Of a stretch of 64,000 nucleotides of DNA, positions 10,367 to 18,114 are shown in pieces. The notes beneath the pieces are model-generated. The model saw only the letters and a program-made list of their open reading frames with translations. It searched no databases and had not been told where the DNA came from. Location: positions 1 to 64,000 of the forward strand of contig CAJXZP010000002.1 of assembly GCA_913062955.1 (NCBI GenBank). Direction: 5' to 3'. Every line of letters begins with the position of its first letter. The stretch's first letter is position 1. The position numbers and the translations under genes are program-made. This DNA is from an uncultured Flavobacteriales bacterium. GTDB taxonomy: Bacteria; Bacteroidota; Bacteroidia; Flavobacteriales_G; Salibacteraceae.

Positions 10367-11139
10367 TACCAGTTTTTCCATTTCGGGGTACCTTCCCATA
10401 GATCGTTCAAATCATGATTGTCTCTAAGGGTATCCATACATTTCCAAAACCCGTTGTGCTTGAAAGAAACGAGTTCCCCTTCTTTAGCCAAATCTTCCAA
10501 CGGTTGACGTTCCCACATAATCGCATCCGCATCCTCATGTAAATAATTGAATACTTCTGGTTTCATGATAAAGAATCCGCCATTAATCCAAGCCCCATCT
10601 TCTTTAGGTTTCTCTACAAATTTTTGAACTACATTTTTATTATCTAATTCAATAACTCCAAAACGACTACCAGGTTGTACAATCGCCATGGTACAAATTT
10701 TACCGTGAGCTCTATGGAATTTTAATTCCTCGTCCATATTGATATCACATACTCCGTCACCATAGGTAAGCATAAACTCTTCGTCTCCAATATAGGGTTG
10801 AACTTGTTTAAGTCGTCCAGCAGTCATGGTTTCTAAACCCGTATCTACCAATGTAACGGTAAATGATTCTGATTTGTTTTTGTGTACTTTAATTTGGTTT
10901 GATTCCAAGTCTACAGTCACATCCGCATTATGAAAGTAGTAGTTTAAGAAATACTCCTTAATCATATATCCTTTGTAACCCAGACATACAATAAATTCTT
11001 TATGACCATATGACTCATACATTTTCATGATATGCCATAAAATGGGTTTCCCACCAATTTCAATCATTGGTTTTGGTCTTAAATGAGATTCTTCTGATAT
11101 TCTGGTGCCTTTACCACCTGCAAAAAGTACTACTTTCAT
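10366..11139 (-). CDS. rfbF: glucose-1-phosphate cytidylyltransferase
   Basis: MKVVLFAGGKGTRISEESHLRPKPMIEIGGKPILWHIMKMY; TYGDGVCDIN. Confidence 0.93.
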   Translation of the reverse strand: MKVVLFAGGKGTRISEESHLRPKPMIEIGGKPILWHIMKMYESYGHKEFIVCLGYKGYMIKEYFLNYYFHNADVTVDLESNQIKVHKNKSESFTVTLVDTGLETMTAGRLKQVQPYIGDEEFMLTYGDGVCDINMDEELKFHRAHGKICTMAIVQPGSRFGVIELDNKNVVQKFVEKPKEDGAWINGGFFIMKPEVFNYLHEDADAIMWERQPLEDLAKEGELVSFKHNGFWKCMDTLRDNHDLNDLWEGTPKWKNW

Positions 11140-11181
11140 TCTGTTTCTTTATCCTATAAAATAGGCGTTGGTTCGCAAATA

Positions 11182-11198
11182 TAGGTATTGGATACCTA
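11182..11198. promoter_or_regulatory. inverted repeat TAGGTAT-TGG-ATACCTA overlapping the rfbF promoter
   Basis: 7-bp arms, 3-bp spacer; adjoins/overlaps minus-strand TATATTTG (11176-11183). Confidence 0.45.
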
Positions 11199-11254
11199 GT
11201 TGTTGTGTGTTTTTTGTCTTTAGATGTTATGAAATATTAAATATGTCATAGAAG

Positions 11255-12304
11255 CTAATTTTTGATGAATCTCATCCATTCTACACCGGTTTCAGATTCG
11301 GCTTTCACGAAGTAGATTCCTGGTGATAACTTGGAAACTTCAATTTGTGGAGCGTTTAATTCAATATTCGGTAGCACCATACTTCCCGAAGAATTCCAAA
11401 TGCTCAATGCTTTTACGGATTTGTTAACGTCAATATTTAAATAACGATCCGTAGGATTCGGATAAACAGTATTAATTAAGTTCTTTTCTACCACATTAAC
11501 GGATAATAGAGGATCATCTATGTATACCACAGATGTTATAATTCCCAATTGTTCCGTTACCGTTAATACGGGGAAACCTTCGTTGGATGCATACCATTCG
11601 TAAGTAACTTCAGTGGAGGGGATTCGTAATCCGAAAGAAGCCAAGTTAATGAATATGGTATCTGATTTTACCGTAGTTGTTTTTACTCTTAAAGTTTGAA
11701 AGGTTCCTCCTGGAGTAATCAGGATTCCCCAACCATCCACTTCGTAAGTTAACGTGCCTTCTTGGCCCAAAGTACCTAGTGCGGGTATGATCATTTCATA
11801 ATCGTACGTATCCGTGTTTTGATCGCCATAAGTAATGGGGAGGTATAGTTTTATTTTGGTATCGTTATACTTGGTAGGTAATGGAGCGCCCGATATGGTT
11901 GTACCAATTCCCACTTCTGACCAACTGGAGATTTCTGTTTTTGAAAATAAATAATTATTGGTCATGGTAATAAAACCGGCAAGATCAATATCATCGGTAA
12001 GTTTAGCCTCCGTTGCGAGGTAATTAGGATTAAGGGGGTTGTTAAATTGGAATTGGTAGAAAATGGGTGTTTGAGAAACGGTATTATAAATTAAAGTGTC
12101 ATTACTATTTCGTTGCAAATCACTGTAATCCCAAGTCATATTTGGTCCTGTTATCGAAACATCCATGGAACTACTAGTACCTGTTGATCGTGCATATTCT
12201 TGCCCTGGTTGAGGTATATCGTCCATATCGATTGTGATTTGAGAGAACCCCGAAATAGAGAAAAGAATCAATGTACTAAGTATAAGTTTTTTCATGATTT
12301 TCAT
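11255..12304 (-). CDS. T9SS type A sorting domain-containing secreted protein
   Basis: Signal peptide MKKLILSTLILFSISGFSQ; C-terminal VYPNPTDRYLNIDV...GIYFVKAESETG. Confidence 0.8.
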   Translation of the reverse strand: MKIMKKLILSTLILFSISGFSQITIDMDDIPQPGQEYARSTGTSSSMDVSITGPNMTWDYSDLQRNSNDTLIYNTVSQTPIFYQFQFNNPLNPNYLATEAKLTDDIDLAGFITMTNNYLFSKTEISSWSEVGIGTTISGAPLPTKYNDTKIKLYLPITYGDQNTDTYDYEMIIPALGTLGQEGTLTYEVDGWGILITPGGTFQTLRVKTTTVKSDTIFINLASFGLRIPSTEVTYEWYASNEGFPVLTVTEQLGIITSVVYIDDPLLSVNVVEKNLINTVYPNPTDRYLNIDVNKSVKALSIWNSSGSMVLPNIELNAPQIEVSKLSPGIYFVKAESETGVEWMRFIKN

Positions 12305-12332
12305 TTTCTCAAATGTAGGATTTGTAGGGCAT

Positions 12333-12367
12333 AAAAAAAACCGTTTTGATTAGGGCAAAACGGTTTT
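12333..12367 (-). terminator. rho-independent terminator
   Basis: AAAACCGTTTTG-CCCTAAT-CAAAACGGTTTTTTTT on minus strand. Confidence 0.8.
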
Positions 12368-12417
12368 AATATTAAGAGATGTAAAGGCTCCCCCCTTTAC
12401 ATCTGTTATCGCATATA
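12333..12417 (-). ncRNA. candidate small non-coding RNA with own promoter and terminator
   Basis: Minus strand: TTG(12451-12449)-N20-TATTTTTG(12428-12421) promoter; 11-bp stem AGATGTAAAGG/CCTTTACATCT with loop GGGGAG (12377-12404); 12-bp terminator stem plus 8 U (12333-12367). Confidence 0.5.
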
Positions 12418-12468
12418 GTGCAAAAATAAACGGAGCATTAATTTCGAGCAATACGTATTTTTACCTGT

Positions 12469-14409
12469 TTATAGTTCTTCAAGTTTTAAATTGGTAATTT
12501 CCCATTGGGCCATAACATCTTCCAGTTCTTTTGATTTATCAGAGTGAGTCGTGTAAAGATCTACCGGATTCGTATCTGTAACTGTAGCAATTTTGGACTC
12601 CAATTCTGCAATTTCACTTTCTAAGCTATCAATTTTCTTTTCGTGACGCTGAACCTCTTTATTTAGCTTTCTACGTAAATTATCCGTTTCCTTTTTTTGC
12701 TGATAAGATTCTTTGTTACTGGATCCCTTTATCTTGGTTTCCTTTTCTGCTTTTAAAGATTTCTTTTTTCCCGAGGTTTCAAACTCTCTAAAATTTTCCG
12801 ATTGATGTTTGTTTAGGAAATCGTTAATTGGACCCAAGTATTCTTGTACTTTTCCGTTAATAAACTCAAAAGTTTTATCGGTTAATCCATTTAAGAAATC
12901 TCTGTCGTGAGAAACCACCACTAAGGTACCATTGTATTCTAATAATGCCTTTTTCAACATTTCTTTAGAGGCAATATCCAAGTGATTGGTCGGTTCATCC
13001 ATAACCAATAGGTTGCGAGAAACCAATAACATTTTAGCCAGAGCTAAACGTGATTTTTCTCCCCCAGATAAAACCTTAACCTTTTTATCCATATCGTCCT
13101 CCTTAAAAAGGAAGGTGCCTAACAAACCACGCATCCTAGAAGGATTAGTCCATTCGTTAGTCGCAATATCCTCAATGGTTTGGAGAACTGTGATATTGGT
13201 GTTCAGAGTATTTTCTTGTACCTGAGCGTAATAATTCATTTCTACGTTATGACCTAAGGTGATAGTCCCTTCATAGCGCTCATCTTCGGTAAATAGTTTA
13301 AGGAATGTAGATTTTCCCATGCCATTTTGACCTACTAAGGCAACTTTTTCCCCTCTATTTATCTCTAAATTTACATCGGTGAATACGTGGTTAGTTCCAT
13401 AAGACTTAGCCACGTTTTCGGCTTTTAATACCACCTGCCCGGCTCGTTTAGCTTCGGGGAAGCTAAATTGAATACTGCTATTATCCACAATATCAATTTC
13501 AATACGGTCTACTTTATCTAGTTGTTTTTGTTTGGATTGTGCCGCCTTTGCTTTTGATGCCTTGGCTTTAAATCGTTCAATAAATCGTTCTTGTTGCTTA
13601 ATATAATCTTGTTGGTTTTTTAGAGTCCTTAATTGCTGTTCAATTCGTTCCTCTCGTAAAACCAAATAATTGGTATAGGCCACTTTGTAATCGAAGGTTT
13701 TACCCATCACAATTTCAATGGTTCTATTGGTTACATTATCTAAGAACATCTTATCGTGAGAAATCATCATGATCGCTCCTTGATAAGTCGATAAATATTC
13801 CTCTAACCAAATGATAGCTTCTATATCCAAGTGGTTGGTCGGCTCATCTAATAATAGAAGGGTGGGTTGAATTAATAATAGTTTTGCTAACTCCACACGC
13901 ATTTGCCATCCCATACTAAACTGCGTCATTTTCATTTGCAGTTTTTCTCTGGTAAATCCCAGTCCTAGCAATATTTTTTCGGCATTGCTCTCCGGATTCC
14001 CGTGGTCAATGATATCTAAACGTTCATGTTTGATGGTCAAATCATGAATCAAATCAGTATAGGCTTCGCTTTCGTAATCCGTACGGGTTTCTAATTGATG
14101 ATTGATATCTTCAATTTCTTTTTTAAGCGTATTGGCTTCCTCAAATGCACTTAAGGCTTCTTCCAAAACTGTTTTCTCCGATTGAAACGAGAGTTCCTGT
14201 GATAAATACCCCAAGCTTTCGTCTGAGGAAATGGTGACAGAACCAGAATCTAATTTCTGCCGTTTCATGATGACCTTCATTAAGGTAGATTTTCCGGCAC
14301 CGTTTTTTCCTACTAAACCAATGCGATCTCTTGAATTTATTAGGAAGGAGATGTCCTTAAATAAATCCATACCTGAAAATGAAACTGTTATTCCGTTAAT
14401 ACCTATCAC
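12469..14409 (-). CDS. ABC-F family ATP-binding cassette protein
   Basis: Two Walker A motifs (GKNGAGKST, GQNGMGKST), LDEPTNHLDI and MDEPTNHLDI, C-terminal coiled coil. Confidence 0.92.
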   Translation of the reverse strand: MIGINGITVSFSGMDLFKDISFLINSRDRIGLVGKNGAGKSTLMKVIMKRQKLDSGSVTISSDESLGYLSQELSFQSEKTVLEEALSAFEEANTLKKEIEDINHQLETRTDYESEAYTDLIHDLTIKHERLDIIDHGNPESNAEKILLGLGFTREKLQMKMTQFSMGWQMRVELAKLLLIQPTLLLLDEPTNHLDIEAIIWLEEYLSTYQGAIMMISHDKMFLDNVTNRTIEIVMGKTFDYKVAYTNYLVLREERIEQQLRTLKNQQDYIKQQERFIERFKAKASKAKAAQSKQKQLDKVDRIEIDIVDNSSIQFSFPEAKRAGQVVLKAENVAKSYGTNHVFTDVNLEINRGEKVALVGQNGMGKSTFLKLFTEDERYEGTITLGHNVEMNYYAQVQENTLNTNITVLQTIEDIATNEWTNPSRMRGLLGTFLFKEDDMDKKVKVLSGGEKSRLALAKMLLVSRNLLVMDEPTNHLDIASKEMLKKALLEYNGTLVVVSHDRDFLNGLTDKTFEFINGKVQEYLGPINDFLNKHQSENFREFETSGKKKSLKAEKETKIKGSSNKESYQQKKETDNLRRKLNKEVQRHEKKIDSLESEIAELESKIATVTDTNPVDLYTTHSDKSKELEDVMAQWEITNLKLEEL

Positions 14410-14519
14410 GACTATTATTTTAAAAAGTAATTCTTAAGAATTTGCAAATGTAGAAGAAGCATTAGTATTACCTATCAATTGCCTAATTAACTTACATTTG
14501 CAGCCCTAATTTTTATCAT

Positions 14520-16127
14520 ATGAAAAAGAATTTATTTGCTATTTTATTTTTAATTCCGGTGATGGCTTTTGCTCAACCATTTGATTTCTCGAGCAAAACA
14601 TTTAATTTTCCTTCCGTTGACTATATGGATGTGGATAGTATGAAACTGACCTTAACCAATACAACAGGTTATGATATTTCGGTATCTGGTATCGATTTGT
14701 TTTCAGTGTATGGTACGAAGCCTTTTTATGTAAAGGACTCCGTTTTTAATATGACCGTAGGGAATGCCCATGATGTTTGGATTTATTTTGAACCCGAACA
14801 AAACATATTGCATCAGCTTACAGCGGTGGTGAAAACAGATTTTAGAGGTGATTACTTAGTGACATTAAAAGGGGAAGGACATTTTTCGAACTCCTATTAT
14901 TCGGGGAGTTATAATAAGCATGAACAGGATTTGAAGACCAGTTTAAAGACCATTACCGGCCAAGGATATAATTCGCTTTCTTATAGCGGTGCCCGCGATA
15001 ATATGTATGGATCTATTGATAATGTAGGTGGTGATGTTACCTGTGTATACACAGGTAGGGTAGCTACTTTTAATACACGCCCTGGTGCAAACAGTAACCA
15101 ATTTAACTGTGAACATACTTTTCCTCAAGGGTTTTTTAATCAAAACCTGCCTATGAGAAGTGACATTCACCATTTGTTTTCTACCGATGTGACCTCAAAT
15201 AGTCAGAGAGGAAATTATAAATTTGGAATAGTAACGGGTAACCCTTCTTGGAGTGTAGGTGGGTCTAAAAAGGGAAGTAATGGATCTCAAACCATTTTTG
15301 AACCTAGAGACGCCCAAAAGGGACAGGTGGCCAGAGCTTTATTTTACTTTGTTCTTAGATATCAAGATTATTCAAATCATGTGCAAGGACAAGAGGCTAT
15401 TTTAAGAACATGGTTTGATCAATACCTGCCTACCGCAGCAGATATTCAGAGAAATAATGATATCTATGGTTTGCAAAATAATCGGAATCCCTTTGTGGAT
15501 TACCCGCAATTACTAAAACGAATTCATACGATTTCAGGTACTTCGGTAGCACCATCTAATTCTGGATTGTATGTTTCTCGTACGGCATTGGATATGACCG
15601 GGAAAACCGATAGTACTTTATATACCATTAGTATTGTTAATGTCGGAAATACAGAAGTTACAATGACCGATTTTAGAATCTCAAATACAACTAACTTTGA
15701 TTTTGAAAATGCACAAAGTGACCGTTTATTATTACCTGGTGAGGGATTTGAAATTAGGCTAAGAGTGACACCAACACTAGTAACCAGTGTCAGTGAAGTT
15801 TTAAGTTTTGATACCGATGTATCCGGAATGGCTAGTGTAGATATTCAATTAAATGGTGGATGGACCGATTTAAGTACGACAGACATTTCAAAAAAATCAG
15901 ATGTTGTCATGTTCCCAAATCCAGCACATGATCAAGTTTCCATTTCATGGGAAAACCATACTAATTATGAAGTGCGAATCTTTAACGTAAGAGGTGAAAC
16001 GGTAATTTCAAAATCCGTTTATGCAGGAAGGGAGATTTTAAATTTAAAAGAATTGGCTAAAGGAATGTATATCGTAGAGATTTCAGACGCTAAAGAAGTT
16101 AGACATTCTTCTTTGGTCATTGATTAG
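14520..16127 (+). CDS. endonuclease I family (EndA/NucM-like) secreted nuclease with T9SS sorting domain
   Basis: ARDNMYGSIDN, FNCEHTFPQGFF, RSDIHHLFSTD, SQRGNYKFGIV motifs; C-terminal MFPNPAHDQVSISW. Confidence 0.85.
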   Translation: MKKNLFAILFLIPVMAFAQPFDFSSKTFNFPSVDYMDVDSMKLTLTNTTGYDISVSGIDLFSVYGTKPFYVKDSVFNMTVGNAHDVWIYFEPEQNILHQLTAVVKTDFRGDYLVTLKGEGHFSNSYYSGSYNKHEQDLKTSLKTITGQGYNSLSYSGARDNMYGSIDNVGGDVTCVYTGRVATFNTRPGANSNQFNCEHTFPQGFFNQNLPMRSDIHHLFSTDVTSNSQRGNYKFGIVTGNPSWSVGGSKKGSNGSQTIFEPRDAQKGQVARALFYFVLRYQDYSNHVQGQEAILRTWFDQYLPTAADIQRNNDIYGLQNNRNPFVDYPQLLKRIHTISGTSVAPSNSGLYVSRTALDMTGKTDSTLYTISIVNVGNTEVTMTDFRISNTTNFDFENAQSDRLLLPGEGFEIRLRVTPTLVTSVSEVLSFDTDVSGMASVDIQLNGGWTDLSTTDISKKSDVVMFPNPAHDQVSISWENHTNYEVRIFNVRGETVISKSVYAGREILNLKELAKGMYIVEISDAKEVRHSSLVID

Positions 16128-16138
16128 AAAGATGGATC

Positions 16139-16184
16139 TAAAAAAAAATGGTCTTATTTCATAGAAATAAAACCATTTTTTTTT
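16139..16184. terminator. bidirectional terminator between convergent genes
   Basis: AAAAAAAATGGTCTTATTTCATAGAAATAAAACCATTTTTTTT. Confidence 0.75.
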
Positions 16185-16187
16185 GTT

Positions 16188-16736
16188 TTATTTTTTGAGT
16201 TTGTCCTCAAATATTTTTTTGAATTTATCCACTTTGGGTTGAATCACCAGTTGACAATAACCCTCATCACCATGTTGGTTAAAGTAATCCGTATGATAAT
16301 CTTCGGAAGGATAGAAAATTTCAAAATTGGTGATTTCAGTGACCATAGGATTGGCATACATACCCGATTCATCTAGTTTTTTCATGAATGAAGTAGCCAT
16401 TTCCTTTTGCTTCTCGGTCGTGAAAAATATGGACGATCGGTATTGCGTTCCCACATCACCACCCTGACGGTTCAAGGTAGTGGGATCATGAACTTTCCAA
16501 AACACTTCCAATAACTCTGTAAAAGAGATCATCTCTGGGTCGAAATCAATTTTGGCAACCTCTGCATGTCCCGTTGTACCCTGGCAAACTTCTCTATAGG
16601 CCGGGTTTTTAATATGACCACCTGAATACCCAGATTTTACCGTGTGAACGCCATTTAATTTTTGAAAAATCGTTTCAATACACCAGAAGCAGCCGGCTCC
16701 TAAAATTGCGGTTTCTAATTTGTTTGTGCCCATCAT
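16188..16736 (-). CDS. msrA: peptide-methionine (S)-S-oxide reductase MsrA
   Basis: GAGCFWCIE active site, GYSGGHIKNPAYREVCQGTTGHAE. Start moved to MMGTNK because the ORF start at 16757 overlaps a TACCTTTG promoter motif. Confidence 0.93.
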   Translation of the reverse strand: MMGTNKLETAILGAGCFWCIETIFQKLNGVHTVKSGYSGGHIKNPAYREVCQGTTGHAEVAKIDFDPEMISFTELLEVFWKVHDPTTLNRQGGDVGTQYRSSIFFTTEKQKEMATSFMKKLDESGMYANPMVTEITNFEIFYPSEDYHTDYFNQHGDEGYCQLVIQPKVDKFKKIFEDKLKK

Positions 16737-16805
16737 CCTGTTTTTTTGGAATGTCAAAGGTATAATGACCTTGGAATAAAATAGTCATGTAAATTTCAAA
16801 ATTGG

Positions 16806-16836
16806 TTTTGGTATATGGAAGGGGAATCTACCTTTG
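16806..16836 (+). promoter_or_regulatory. candidate promoter TTTTG-N18-TACCTTTG for the MOSC-HD gene
   Basis: TTTTG 16806-16810; TACCTTTG 16829-16836; ATG at 16855. Confidence 0.5.
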
Positions 16837-16854
16837 TAATACAAATTCATCCAT

Positions 16855-18114
16855 ATGAAAGTTATTTTCACAAATATTTCTCAGTCCCGAACCATTCAAT
16901 TAGGGAAAGAAACCGTAGAAACAGGTATGTACAAAAAGAGTGTTCCCGAAGGTATTTACTTGACAAAAACAGGGGTGAGAAATGATGCTGTGATAGATCG
17001 AAGATACCACGGTGGAGTGGAAAAAGCCTGTTACCTCTACGGGCATAATAACTATGCTCATTTTCAAGATAAATTTCCGGAAGCCCCCTGGGAAATTGGC
17101 ATGTTTGGAGAGAATATTACCTTAGATTTTTTGGATGAATCTAATTTAATGGTAGGATCCATTTATGCGTTAGGGGAAACGGAAATAATGATTTTCGAAC
17201 CCCGACATCCTTGTTCTAAGTTGAATTTTCGTTTTGAATCGAATAAGGCAGTTAAGGAATTTGCTAATTCCCCCTTTCCAGGTGTTTATGTTCAAGTTAT
17301 TAAAGAAGGGTGGGTCCGCCCAAATGATGTAATGATTCAGAAATTCTCAGGAGATGCAATAATGTCAATTACGGATTTGTACCGCGAGAAAATGAAAAAA
17401 TCAATTGATAAAAAAAAGGCTGAAGCTATAAAAGTTACCGCTGCTTTATCGAGTACTTCGGGTAAACAACAGATAATTGAGGCGGCTGAGAAATATGTAC
17501 GTGAACAATTAGACGGGGAAGGCTCTGGACATGACTGGTGGCATATAAAAAGGGTGTTAGATTTATCGGTAACCATTGCATACCAATATCCCAAGGCGGA
17601 TCTATTTGTGATCAAGTTGGGTGCTTTATTACATGATATTGGGGATCATAAGTTTCATAATGGGGATCACACCGTTGGACCAAGACTGGTGCGAGATTGG
17701 CTAAATAAATATTCGGTAGATGAGGTGTCTACTGAAATGATTATTTCAATGGTAAAAGAGATATCCTACAAGGGAGCGGAAGTGGAAACTCCGATGAGTT
17801 CCTTGGAAGGTGAAATAGTTCAAGATGCCGATCGTTTGGATGCCATGGGGGCTATTGGTATTGCTCGAACTTTTGCTTATGGTGGTAATAAGAATAGAGA
17901 GATGCATAACCCAGAACATGCCGTGGAGAATCATGCTGATTTTGAATCTTACAAAAAAACAAACGGACCTACCATTAATCACTTTCATGAAAAACTCCTT
18001 TTGTTAAAGGAGCGCATGAATACGGAATATGGTTTGGACCTAGCAAAAAAACGCCACCAATATATGGTGACGTTTTTAGATCAGTTTTATGCGGAATGGG
18101 ACGGAAAACGCTAA
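16855..18114 (+). CDS. fusion protein: MOSC (YiiM-like, with 3-alpha segment) + HD phosphohydrolase
   Basis: N-terminal DRRYHGGVEKACYLYG, WEIGMFGENI and FEPRHPCSKL (MOSC Cys); then MSITDLYREKMK (3-alpha-like); then GHDWWHIKRVL, LGALLHDIGDHKF, QDADRLDAMGAIGIAR (HD). Confidence 0.85.
   Translation: MKVIFTNISQSRTIQLGKETVETGMYKKSVPEGIYLTKTGVRNDAVIDRRYHGGVEKACYLYGHNNYAHFQDKFPEAPWEIGMFGENITLDFLDESNLMVGSIYALGETEIMIFEPRHPCSKLNFRFESNKAVKEFANSPFPGVYVQVIKEGWVRPNDVMIQKFSGDAIMSITDLYREKMKKSIDKKKAEAIKVTAALSSTSGKQQIIEAAEKYVREQLDGEGSGHDWWHIKRVLDLSVTIAYQYPKADLFVIKLGALLHDIGDHKFHNGDHTVGPRLVRDWLNKYSVDEVSTEMIISMVKEISYKGAEVETPMSSLEGEIVQDADRLDAMGAIGIARTFAYGGNKNREMHNPEHAVENHADFESYKKTNGPTINHFHEKLLLLKERMNTEYGLDLAKKRHQYMVTFLDQFYAEWDGKR

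Noticed and set aside
18111-18114. Overlapping stop codons (CTAA) of the convergent MOSC-HD and CHU_C genes
   Set aside because: Convergent stop overlap is common in compact genomes; absence of a terminator there is not by itself significant.
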